64,000 bases of DNA from Chitinophaga fulva (GTDB taxonomy: Bacteria > Bacteroidota > Bacteroidia > Chitinophagales > Chitinophagaceae). Of the stretch, positions 55,444 to 62,857 are shown piece after piece. The stretch covers positions 496,001 to 560,000 of the forward strand of contig NZ_JABBGC010000004.1 of the NCBI RefSeq assembly GCF_012927205.1, read 5' to 3'. Within the stretch, counting starts at the first letter, position 1, and every line of letters begins with the position of its first letter. The notes beneath the pieces were generated by a model. The model ran no database searches, was not told the origin of the DNA, and saw only the letters and a list, made by a program, of their open reading frames with translations. A program made the position numbers and the translations under genes.

Positions 55444-55863
55444 CTATTTACGCATGTCCACAATTACCGCCGTCACAATGCCCCATACCTGGAAATCCGC
55501 GTCGTCCGTGATCATCACCGGTTTATGAAACGGATTCTCCGGATGCAATACCCAGTTACGTCCCGCTTTTACCAGCCGCTTGATCGTAAACTCGCCGTTC
55601 AGTGTCCCGACGATAATATCGCCGGTAGAAGGCCGGATGGACCGGTCCACCACGGCAAGGCAACCATCCGGAATATGTGCCTCGCTCATACTGTCGCCTT
55701 TTACCCTTACAATAAAGGTATTACGGGCATCTGTGGGTATAATACGGGAAAGATCAATGGTTTCCTGTTCGTTGTCAAAGGCAGGTGAGGGAAGACCCGC
55801 GGCAATACTGGTATCAAAATATGGCAGGGTCATGTTAGGCTCACTCCACTTCAATGCTTCCAT
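55444..55863 (-). CDS. UmuD-like S24 family peptidase
   Basis: A 139-residue S24/LexA-fold protein without a helix-turn-helix, so UmuD-like rather than a repressor. Ser58 in VKGDSMSEA and Lys95 in GEFTIKRL form the self-cleavage dyad, and Ala22-Gly23 in SIAAGLPSP is the expected cleavage site. The usual partner UmuC (Y-family polymerase) is absent; the downstream genes encode an unknown protein and SRAP. Two 13-base palindromes lie in the promoter region and may be regulator sites. Confidence 0.88.
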   Translation of the reverse strand: MEALKWSEPNMTLPYFDTSIAAGLPSPAFDNEQETIDLSRIIPTDARNTFIVRVKGDSMSEAHIPDGCLAVVDRSIRPSTGDIIVGTLNGEFTIKRLVKAGRNWVLHPENPFHKPVMITDDADFQVWGIVTAVIVDMRK

Positions 55864-55886
55864 ACAACTATCGCTTTAAATGAATA

Positions 55887-55922
55887 CTAATATTATTAGC
55901 AAATTAAAGCTAAATTATTTAG
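55887..55922 (-). promoter_or_regulatory. Twin 13-base palindromes upstream of the UmuD-like operon
   Basis: CTAATATTATTAG at 55887-55899 and CTAAATTATTTAG at 55910-55922 are both palindromic around three central bases, with related half-sites and centres 23 bases apart (about two helical turns). They lie 24-59 bases before the UmuD-like start, where a repressor such as LexA would act. Assignment to a regulator is inference. Confidence 0.45.
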
Positions 55923-56124
55923 TTTAAAAAATACATTAACAGATCATTTGCAAAGGCCGTAACCCTCGTTGGATGCTAACTGCCGGCAAATCAACCGGAT
56001 GAGAAAAACGATTGCTAAAACGGCCGCACCGGAAATTTTTTCGGCTGAAAGCGGGCAGCACCCCACTGCGGAAGCATTTCAGAATATGAAAATTATTTCT
56101 ATATTGCCAACAACCCAACAACCT

Positions 56125-56643
56125 ATGGCTTACATAATGGTAGATGTAGAATCAGACGGCCCCATCCCCGGAGACTATTCCATGATCTCTTTCGGCGCCG
56201 TACTGGTAAATGATGCCCTGGACACCACGTTCTACGGGCAGTTAAAACCCGTTTCAGATAATTATATCCCTGAAGCGCTGGCCGTGTCTGGCCACACGCG
56301 GGAAGAAACCCTGCAATTCGATGACCCCAAAAAGGTAATGTCAACCTTCGCGGCATGGCTTAGCAGCAACTGCAAGGACAGGCCCGTGTTTATCAGCGAT
56401 AACAACGGGTTCGACTGGATGTTTATCTGCTGGTATTTTCATCATTTCACCGGCAGCAATCCCTTTGGCCACAGCTCCCAGAACCTGGGCAGCCTGTACA
56501 AAGGACTGGTGAACGATACCTTTAAGAATTTTAAACACCTGCGCCGGACCAAACACACCCATCATCCTGTAGATGATGCTATCGGCAACGCTGAAGCCTT
56601 GCTGACACTTAAAAAAGAACATGGCCTGAAAATTAAATGGTGA
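56125..56643 (+). CDS. DEDDh-type 3'-5' exonuclease-like protein
   Basis: A 172-residue protein starting at the ATG at 56125, since residues from there (MAYIMVDVESDGP) match the family and upstream codons do not. Acidic residues in DVESDG give the first D and E, FDWMF and neighbours the second region, and HHPVDDAIGNAEAL supplies the His-Asp of the ExoIII/DnaQ pattern. It is probably a single-domain RNase T/DnaQ-like nuclease; DNA or RNA substrate is not evident. It is divergent from the UmuD-like operon and ends 57 bases before the his leader peptide. Confidence 0.8.
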   Translation: MAYIMVDVESDGPIPGDYSMISFGAVLVNDALDTTFYGQLKPVSDNYIPEALAVSGHTREETLQFDDPKKVMSTFAAWLSSNCKDRPVFISDNNGFDWMFICWYFHHFTGSNPFGHSSQNLGSLYKGLVNDTFKNFKHLRRTKHTHHPVDDAIGNAEALLTLKKEHGLKIKW

Positions 56644-56659
56644 TTAACAAAAAAATAAG

Positions 56660-56689
56660 TTTGATTTCCCGATTTACTTATTATTTTTG
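56660..56689 (+). promoter_or_regulatory. Promoter of the his operon
   Basis: TTTG at 56660-56663 and TATTTTTG at 56682-56689 match the Bacteroidota -33 and -7 elements with an 18-base spacer. Transcription should begin about 56695, only a few bases before the leader peptide ATG at 56700. Confidence 0.75.
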
Positions 56690-56699
56690 TCCCGACATT

Positions 56700-56762
56700 A
56701 TGATTATCAACATACATATCCATCATCACCATCATTCTTACCAAGCAGGTAGGCTGGGATGA
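56700..56762 (+). CDS. hisL: His operon leader peptide
   Basis: A 20-residue open frame, MIINIHIHHHHHSYQAGRLG, with six histidines between codons 6 and 12, ending 77 bases before hisG and followed by an attenuator hairpin. The clustered His codons and the position identify it as a regulatory leader: ribosomes stalled for charged His-tRNA would allow read-through into hisGDCB. The ATG lies only about 4-10 bases from the predicted transcript start, so translation may be nearly leaderless. Confidence 0.88.
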   Translation: MIINIHIHHHHHSYQAGRLG

Positions 56763-56828
56763 TAATGTGTATACAACCATATTAGATTCATCATCAGGGG
56801 CTTACCAACCGGTAAGCCCCTTTTTTAT
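56737..56828 (+). promoter_or_regulatory. His attenuator with competing hairpins
   Basis: Four segments are visible: 1 = 56737-56742, 2 = 56748-56755, 3 = 56797-56806, 4 = 56811-56820. Segments 3 and 4 form a perfect 10-base-pair terminator stem (GGGGCTTACC with GGTAAGCCCC) followed by six T. Segment 2 pairs with 3 (56748-56755 with 56799-56806, two wobbles) as antiterminator, and segment 1 pairs with 2. Segment 1 begins immediately after the His codons, so a ribosome stalled there frees segment 2 to hold 3. Confidence 0.85.
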
Positions 56829-56839
56829 TTTTACACATC

Positions 56840-57694
56840 ATGAAATTAAAGATCGCCATCCAGAAATCCGGCCGCCTGCACGATGATTCCATCAAATTGC
56901 TGAAGGAATGCGGCATCGACATTAACAATGGTGTTAACAAACTGAAAACGGAAGCCAGCAACTTCCCGCTGGAAGTGTTCTTCCTTCGTGATGATGATAT
57001 TCCGCAATACATTGAAGACGGCGTAGCAGACATTGGCATCGTCGGCGAAAATGTAGTGCTGGAGAAGAAGAAACAAGTCAACATTGTTGAGAAATTAAAC
57101 TTCGGCAAATGCCGCCTGTCCATGGCCGTGCCTAAATCCTTTGAATACAGCTCTGTAAAGGATTTGGAAAACACCCGTATCGCTACCAGCTACCCGGTGA
57201 TCGTACAGGAATTCCTGCAACGCAACGGTATCAAAGCTGAAATCCACGAGATCAGCGGGTCCGTGGAGATTGCTCCCGGCATCGGCCTCGCAGATGCTAT
57301 CTGTGACCTCGTCAGCAGCGGCTCTACCCTCTTCATGAACGGCCTGAAAGAAGTGGAAACCGTTCTCAAATCTGAAGCAGTGCTGGCTGCCTGCCACCAC
57401 CTGCAACCGGAACAACAACAGCTGCTCGATAAACTGGTGTTTCGTATTCAGGCGGTGAAAAGGGCCAAGAACACCAAATACATCCTGCTCAACGCGCCCA
57501 ATGAAAAACTCAATGACATCATCGGTCTGCTGCCCGGCATGAAAAGCCCTACGGTACTGCCATTGGCACAGGAAGGATGGAGCTCTGTTCACTCCGTGCT
57601 CAATGAAAATGATTTCTGGGACATCATCGAAAGCCTGAAAACCGCTGGCGCACAAGGGATCCTCGTAGTGCCCATCGAAAAAATGGTGATCTGA
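56840..57694 (+). CDS. hisG: ATP phosphoribosyltransferase (long-form HisG)
   Basis: A 284-residue enzyme catalysing the first step of histidine synthesis, joining ATP and PRPP. N-terminal IAIQKSGRLHDDS and the GIVGENVV stretch fit the catalytic domains, DLVSSGSTLFMNGLKEVE the PRPP-binding region. The C-terminal 80 residues form the regulatory ACT-like domain of the long form, so HisZ is not required and histidine feedback is expected. First gene after the his leader and attenuator. Confidence 0.95.
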   Translation: MKLKIAIQKSGRLHDDSIKLLKECGIDINNGVNKLKTEASNFPLEVFFLRDDDIPQYIEDGVADIGIVGENVVLEKKKQVNIVEKLNFGKCRLSMAVPKSFEYSSVKDLENTRIATSYPVIVQEFLQRNGIKAEIHEISGSVEIAPGIGLADAICDLVSSGSTLFMNGLKEVETVLKSEAVLAACHHLQPEQQQLLDKLVFRIQAVKRAKNTKYILLNAPNEKLNDIIGLLPGMKSPTVLPLAQEGWSSVHSVLNENDFWDIIESLKTAGAQGILVVPIEKMVI

Positions 57695-57712
57695 TAAAAA
57701 GCAAAAGCAAAC

Positions 57713-58972
57713 ATGCAAACAATAAAATTTCCCGATAAAGCTACCTGGAACACTTTGCTGCAACGCCCGGTGATGGATACTACCGCGCTGGAAGCCAAAG
57801 TGGAAGCCATTCTCCGCGATGTGCAGCAGAACGGCGACCAGGCAGTAAAAAAATATGCGGCTGAATTTGACAAGGTGCAACTGACAGACCTGGAAGTGAA
57901 ACCGGCAGCATTCACCGCAGCAGAAGCGGCACTGGAACCGGCCCTGAAAGCGGCTATTCAGCAGGCGGCTAAAAACATTACCACTTTCCACAAAGCCCAA
58001 CAGGAAAAAACACAGATCATCGAAACCATGCCAGGCGTTCAATGCTGGCGCAAACCGGTAGGCATCGAAAAAGTGGGACTATATATCCCCGGTGGCTCTG
58101 CGCCACTGTTCTCCACCATCCTGATGTTGGGCATCCCTGCGGCGATTGCAGGTTGTAAAGAAATCATCCTCTGCACGCCTTCTTTACACCCGGCTATCCT
58201 GTATACGGCTCAACTGGTAGGCATCTCCCGTGTATTTACTATCGGCGGGGTACAGGCTATCGGCGCTATGGCCTATGGCACGGAGACAGTGCCCAGGGTG
58301 TACAAGATCTTCGGTCCGGGCAATCAATACGTAACCTGTGCCAAACAGCTGGTCAATAAAAGAGGCGTAGCCATCGATATGCCGGCCGGTCCTTCGGAAG
58401 TGGCGGTACTCGCAGACGATAGCTGCGTACCTGATTTTGTGGCGGCCGATCTGCTCTCTCAGGCAGAACACGGTCCGGATAGCCAGGTGGTACTGGTCAC
58501 CACCAGCGAAAAAGTAATCACCGATGTGGAAAAGGCCCTGCAGGCGCAGCTGGACAAGCTGCCCCGTAAGTCCATCGCTACTGCGGCGCTGGACAACAGC
58601 AAAATGATCCTGGTGAAGGATATTGATACAGCGATGGAGATGCTCAACGCGTATGCGCCGGAACACCTGATCCTGGCCTGCCGTAACGAGCTCAACGTGG
58701 CCGATAAGGTGACCAACGCCGGTTCTGTGTTCCTCGGTAACTATACGCCAGAAAGCGCGGGCGACTACGCCTCTGGTACCAATCACACCCTGCCTACCAA
58801 CGGCTATGCTACCGCCTATAGCGGTGTGTCTTTGGATAGTTTTGTAAAGAAAATTACCTTCCAGCAGATAACGCCGCAGGGCCTTCAGCAAATCGGTCCC
58901 ACCATTGAGGCAATGGCCGCGGCAGAAGGACTGGATGCACACAAAAACGCTGTCTCTGTCAGACTTCAATAA
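57713..58972 (+). CDS. hisD: Histidinol dehydrogenase
   Basis: A 419-residue zinc enzyme that oxidises L-histidinol to histidine in two NAD-dependent steps. Typical stretches are YIPGGSAPLFSTILMLGIP, GGVQAIGAMAYGTETVP, KIFGPGNQYVT, DMPAGPSEVAVLAD, SQAEHGPDSQ (zinc ligands) and the late APEHLIL. Encoded 18 bases after hisG. Confidence 0.95.
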   Translation: MQTIKFPDKATWNTLLQRPVMDTTALEAKVEAILRDVQQNGDQAVKKYAAEFDKVQLTDLEVKPAAFTAAEAALEPALKAAIQQAAKNITTFHKAQQEKTQIIETMPGVQCWRKPVGIEKVGLYIPGGSAPLFSTILMLGIPAAIAGCKEIILCTPSLHPAILYTAQLVGISRVFTIGGVQAIGAMAYGTETVPRVYKIFGPGNQYVTCAKQLVNKRGVAIDMPAGPSEVAVLADDSCVPDFVAADLLSQAEHGPDSQVVLVTTSEKVITDVEKALQAQLDKLPRKSIATAALDNSKMILVKDIDTAMEMLNAYAPEHLILACRNELNVADKVTNAGSVFLGNYTPESAGDYASGTNHTLPTNGYATAYSGVSLDSFVKKITFQQITPQGLQQIGPTIEAMAAAEGLDAHKNAVSVRLQ

Positions 58973-58999
58973 CTAAATACAAAATATCAAAATATCAAG

Positions 59000-60076
59000 A
59001 TGTTTAATCTGGACTCCCTGCTCAGGGAAAATATAAAAAGACTGGTGCCATATTCTTCCGCCAGGGATGAATTTAAAGGACAGGCATCTGTATTCCTGGA
59101 TGCCAACGAAAACGCCTTCGGATCGCCGCTGCCGGTGAACTACAACCGGTATCCCGATCCAATGCAGTGGCCGCTGAAATACAAACTGGCCGAAATCAAA
59201 GGCGTACCGCCGCAGAACATCTTCCTCGGCAATGGCAGCGACGAACCTATCGACCTGCTGTACCGCGCTTTCTGCAATCCCGGTGGCCGCGACAACGTGG
59301 TGCTGTGCCCTCCGACATATGGCATGTATGAGGTAAGCGCTCACATCAACGATGTGACCATCCGTAAAGTAAGCCTCACACCGGATTTTCAGCTGGACCT
59401 CGAAGCGCTGCAACAGGCGGTGGACGAAAATACCAAACTGGTATTTATCTGCTCTCCTAACAATCCTACCGGTAATTCTATCAACCGGTCAGATATAGAA
59501 CTGCTGCTGAATAATTTCGATGGTATTGTGGTGATCGATGAAGCGTATATCAACTTCTCCCGCCAGAAGTCCTTTATACAGGAGCTGACGGAGTACCCTA
59601 ATCTCGTGGTGCTGCAAACCCTGTCCAAAGCATGGGGACTGGCAGGTCTCCGCGTAGGCATGGCTTTCGCCGGTGAGGACATCATCAACGTTTTCAACAA
59701 AGTAAAACCGCCGTACAATATCAGCCAGGCTACCCAGGAACTGGCCTTACAGGCGCTGGACAACGTGGCGCGCGTGAATGAATGGATACGCGACATCGTA
59801 GTAGAACGTGACCTGCTTTCTGCCGGACTGGAACAGCTGCCGCAGGTGCTGAAGGTGTATCCCAGCGATGCCAACTTTATCCTGGTGCAGACTACTGACG
59901 CCAAAGGTATCTATCAGTACCTCACCGAACGGGGCATCGTGGTACGCGACCGTTCCAAAGTAGAGCTCTGCATGGGCTGCCTCCGCATCACCGTGGGCAC
60001 GCCGGAAGAAAACGTGCAGCTGCTCGACGCTTTAAAATCTTTTAACCTGAAAACTGAAACACCGGTATCTGCATGA
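59000..60076 (+). CDS. hisC: Histidinol-phosphate aminotransferase
   Basis: A 358-residue fold-type I aminotransferase converting imidazole acetol phosphate to histidinol phosphate. SPNNPTGN and VVIDEAYINF precede the PLP lysine, Lys210 in TLSKAWGLAGLRVG. The stop overlaps the hisB start by 4 bases (ATGA), indicating translational coupling. The 27-base spacer before it contains two copies of AAAATATCAA-like sequence. Confidence 0.95.
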   Translation: MFNLDSLLRENIKRLVPYSSARDEFKGQASVFLDANENAFGSPLPVNYNRYPDPMQWPLKYKLAEIKGVPPQNIFLGNGSDEPIDLLYRAFCNPGGRDNVVLCPPTYGMYEVSAHINDVTIRKVSLTPDFQLDLEALQQAVDENTKLVFICSPNNPTGNSINRSDIELLLNNFDGIVVIDEAYINFSRQKSFIQELTEYPNLVVLQTLSKAWGLAGLRVGMAFAGEDIINVFNKVKPPYNISQATQELALQALDNVARVNEWIRDIVVERDLLSAGLEQLPQVLKVYPSDANFILVQTTDAKGIYQYLTERGIVVRDRSKVELCMGCLRITVGTPEENVQLLDALKSFNLKTETPVSA

Positions 60077-61209
60077 AACGAGTGCTCTTTATAGACCGCG
60101 ACGGTACCCTCATCAAAGAAGTGCCGCCCACCTATCAGATCGATAGCCTGGATAAAGTGGAGTTTTATCCAAAAGTATTTGTGAACATGGCCCGTATTGC
60201 GGCCGAACTGGACTATGAACTGGTGATGGTCACCAATCAGGACGGACTGGGTACGGCTTCTTTCCCGGAAGATACGTTCTGGCCGGCACAGAACATGATC
60301 CTTAAAGCTTTTGAAAACGAAGGGGTGACCTTCAGCGAAATATTCATTGACCGTAGCTTCCCGGCAGATAATGCGCCTACGCGCAAACCTGGTACCGGTA
60401 TGCTTACCCGCTTTTTCTCCGATGGTTATGACCTGGCCAATTCTTTCGTGATCGGTGACCGTATCACCGACGTGCAGCTGGCCAAGAACCTCGGCGCCAA
60501 AGCTATCTGGCTCAATGAAGGCAACAACCTCGGCGGCACAGAAATCAGTGATACGCTGCAGGCCCTCGAATCCGTGATCGCCCTGGAATCTACTGACTGG
60601 AACCGGATCTATGAATTCCTGAAACTGGGACTTAGAACGGTAACGCATGTACGAAAAACAAACGAAACTGATATTACCATCAACCTGAATCTGGATGGTA
60701 GCGGTAAAGCAAATGTGCATACCGGTCTGGGTTTCTTTGATCATATGCTGGACCAGATCGCCCGCCATGGCTCCATCGACCTCAGCATCACCGCTAAAGG
60801 CGATCTGCATATAGACGAACATCATACCATTGAAGATACCGGTATCGCACTCGGTGAAGCGATTTCCAAAGCACTGGGCGATAAACGCGGCATCGAACGT
60901 TATGGCTTCTGTCTGCCGATGGACGACTGCCTGGCGCAGGTGGGCATTGACTTCGGTGGCCGTAACTGGCTGGTATGGGATGCTGAATTTAAGCGTGAGA
61001 AGATAGGGGAGATGCCTACCGAAATGTTCTTCCATTTCTTTAAGTCCTTCTCCGACGGGGCAAAAGCCAACCTCAACATCAAAGCGGAAGGGGAAAACGA
61101 ACATCATAAGATAGAAGCGATCTTTAAATGTTTCGCCAAAGCTATCCGGATGGCGGTAAAACGCAATCCATATAATATGCAGCTGCCAAGCACCAAGGGT
61201 ATGTTGTAG
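60073..61209 (+). CDS. hisB: Bifunctional histidinol-phosphatase/imidazoleglycerol-phosphate dehydratase
   Basis: A 378-residue fusion. Residues about 1-170 form a HAD phosphatase (FIDRDGTLIKE with the nucleophile Asp, VTNQDGLGT, GDRITDVQLAKN). Residues about 185-378 form the dehydratase with its manganese ligands in GFFDHMLDQIARHG, DEHHTIEDTGIALGEA and ENEHHKIEAIFK. The phosphatase lacks the Cys/His zinc site known in E. coli HisB; that loop reads RSFPADNAPTRKPG. Last his gene here: hisH, hisA, hisF and hisI do not follow, and the trp leader comes next. Confidence 0.95.
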   Translation: MKRVLFIDRDGTLIKEVPPTYQIDSLDKVEFYPKVFVNMARIAAELDYELVMVTNQDGLGTASFPEDTFWPAQNMILKAFENEGVTFSEIFIDRSFPADNAPTRKPGTGMLTRFFSDGYDLANSFVIGDRITDVQLAKNLGAKAIWLNEGNNLGGTEISDTLQALESVIALESTDWNRIYEFLKLGLRTVTHVRKTNETDITINLNLDGSGKANVHTGLGFFDHMLDQIARHGSIDLSITAKGDLHIDEHHTIEDTGIALGEAISKALGDKRGIERYGFCLPMDDCLAQVGIDFGGRNWLVWDAEFKREKIGEMPTEMFFHFFKSFSDGAKANLNIKAEGENEHHKIEAIFKCFAKAIRMAVKRNPYNMQLPSTKGML

Positions 61210-61223
61210 CAGGCAAAAAAAAA

Positions 61224-61255
61224 TTTGCATTTGTTATAAAAATGTTTCAATTTTG
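61224..61255 (+). promoter_or_regulatory. Promoter of the trp operon
   Basis: TTTG at 61224-61227 and CAATTTTG at 61248-61255 (seven of eight -7 positions) are 20 bases apart. The transcript would begin near 61261-61262, at or just before the leader peptide ATG at 61263. No terminator is visible between hisB and this promoter, so some his read-through is possible. Confidence 0.6.
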
Positions 61256-61262
61256 TCTCGCT

Positions 61263-61316
61263 ATGAATAATAACATGACAAATAAACATTGGTGGTGGCA
61301 CGGAATCAATTCCTGA
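61263..61316 (+). CDS. trpL: Trp operon leader peptide
   Basis: A 17-residue open frame, MNNNMTNKHWWWHGINS, with three consecutive Trp codons at 61290-61298, placed before trpE and followed by an attenuator. The ATG at 61275 is an alternative start and is the more likely one if transcription begins at 61262. The clustered Trp codons at the point where the first hairpin begins identify it as a regulatory leader. Confidence 0.87.
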   Translation: MNNNMTNKHWWWHGINS

Positions 61317-61394
61317 TCTGTGTTACAGTGCCATGTTTCGTCTGAAATATACTTGGAAAGGCTCGCTGTTACACAGCGGGCCTTTCGGCTTTTT
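61296..61394 (+). promoter_or_regulatory. Trp attenuator with competing hairpins
   Basis: Segment 1 (61296-61301, overlapping the last Trp codon) pairs with 61328-61333. Segment 2 (61318-61330) pairs with 61364-61376 over 13 positions with one T-T mismatch and one wobble, forming the antiterminator. The terminator stem is 61356-61369 with 61373-61386 (14 pairs, one wobble, 3-base loop), followed after three bases by five T. Stalling on Trp codons blocks segment 1 and favours the antiterminator. Confidence 0.82.
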
Positions 61395-61443
61395 AGGCAT
61401 ATCCTTTTTCTAACAAACAGCAAACACTTTCACCCTGAATATC

Positions 61444-62856
61444 ATGCGTACCATTCAAGTAAAAACGAGATCCAAACAGATGCTGGCGGACATCTTCACG
61501 CCGGTGGGCATCTATCTGCGGTTGCGCGACAAGTTCCCCGGCTCTATCCTTCTGGAAAGTACGGACTACCGCGCCAGCGAAAACAGCTATTCCTATATCT
61601 GTATTAAGCCTATCGCAGGCATCGAAGTAACTTCCACCAGCCACTTCGAATTTAAATATCCTAATCTGCCGGTGGAAAAGAAGGAACTGAAAGACACCCA
61701 GAAAGTACTGGACGAATTACAGAAGTTCCTCGGCAGCTTCTCCTTCAACGGCAATCACCCCGTACCCCTTGCCCAGACGCTCTTTGGATACAGCACGTTT
61801 GATTCGGTACAGTTCTTTGAAAAACTCGAATTCAATAAAAATAAAGAAGGCGGCAACGCACAGATACCCCTGATGCGATACCGGTTTTACCAATATGTGA
61901 TCGCCATCAACCACTTCAAAGATGAACTTTACCTCTGCGAAAATCAGATAGAAGGCCTCGACAGTGAGTTTGATCTGGTAGAATCACTCATCCGCCACAA
62001 GGACTCTCCCGGTTATCCTTTTGCCACCACCGGGGATGAAACCAGTAACATGACGGACGCGGAATACATGCAGATGGTGGAACAAGGCAAACAACACTGT
62101 TTTCGCGGAGATGTCTTCCAGGTAGTTCTTTCCCGCGCCTTTAAACGGTCTTTCTCCGGTGATGAATTCAACGTATACCGCGCGCTCCGCTCCATCAATC
62201 CCTCCCCCTACCTCTTCTTCTTCGATTACGGCGACTATAAATTAATGGGTTCTTCTCCTGAAGCACAGATTGTGATCAAGGACGGCACCGCTGCTATCCA
62301 CCCGATTGCAGGCACTTTCCGCCGTACCGGTGATGACAGGCAGGATAAAATACTGGCAGATAAACTGCTGCAGGACCCGAAAGAAAATGCGGAACATGTG
62401 ATGCTGGTAGACCTGGCCCGCAATGACCTCAGCAGAAATGCCACTGATGTGGAAGTGTCCACTTACCGCCAGGTACAGTACTACTCCCACGTGATACACC
62501 TGGTGAGCGAAGTGAAAGGGAAAGTAGATCCTGCCACCAATCCTTTTGCATTGCTGGCTTCTTCCTTCCCGGCAGGCACCCTTTCGGGAGCGCCCAAGTA
62601 TCGCGCCATGCAGATCATTGACCAGCTGGAACCGACACCCCGCGGCTTCTACGGCGGCTGTATCGGTTGGGTGGGCTTTAACGGCAACTTCAACCATGCT
62701 ATTATGATCCGCTCCATGCTTAGTAAAATGAACACCCTTTACTATCAGGCCGGAGCCGGTGTAGTGGCCAAATCGGTAGCTTCTTCCGAACTGGAAGAGG
62801 TCAACAATAAACTCAATGCGTTAAAACAAGCCATCCTGCTGGCACAAACCATCTGA
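61444..62856 (+). CDS. trpE: Anthranilate synthase component I
   Basis: A 470-residue chorismate-using enzyme making anthranilate with TrpG. The N-terminal SILLESTDYRASENSYSYI contains the LLES segment that binds feedback tryptophan. Catalytic-domain signatures are LMGSSPEAQIVI, HPIAGTFRRTGDD, LVDLARNDLSRNA and GTLSGAPKYRAMQIIDQLEP. Preceded by the trp leader and attenuator; trpG begins 1 base after its stop. Confidence 0.95.
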   Translation: MRTIQVKTRSKQMLADIFTPVGIYLRLRDKFPGSILLESTDYRASENSYSYICIKPIAGIEVTSTSHFEFKYPNLPVEKKELKDTQKVLDELQKFLGSFSFNGNHPVPLAQTLFGYSTFDSVQFFEKLEFNKNKEGGNAQIPLMRYRFYQYVIAINHFKDELYLCENQIEGLDSEFDLVESLIRHKDSPGYPFATTGDETSNMTDAEYMQMVEQGKQHCFRGDVFQVVLSRAFKRSFSGDEFNVYRALRSINPSPYLFFFDYGDYKLMGSSPEAQIVIKDGTAAIHPIAGTFRRTGDDRQDKILADKLLQDPKENAEHVMLVDLARNDLSRNATDVEVSTYRQVQYYSHVIHLVSEVKGKVDPATNPFALLASSFPAGTLSGAPKYRAMQIIDQLEPTPRGFYGGCIGWVGFNGNFNHAIMIRSMLSKMNTLYYQAGAGVVAKSVASSELEEVNNKLNALKQAILLAQTI

Positions 62857-62857
62857 C

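Noticed and set aside
59914..61230. 438-codon minus-strand frame over hisC and hisB
   Set aside because: Both + strand genes are certain, so this is a shadow frame.
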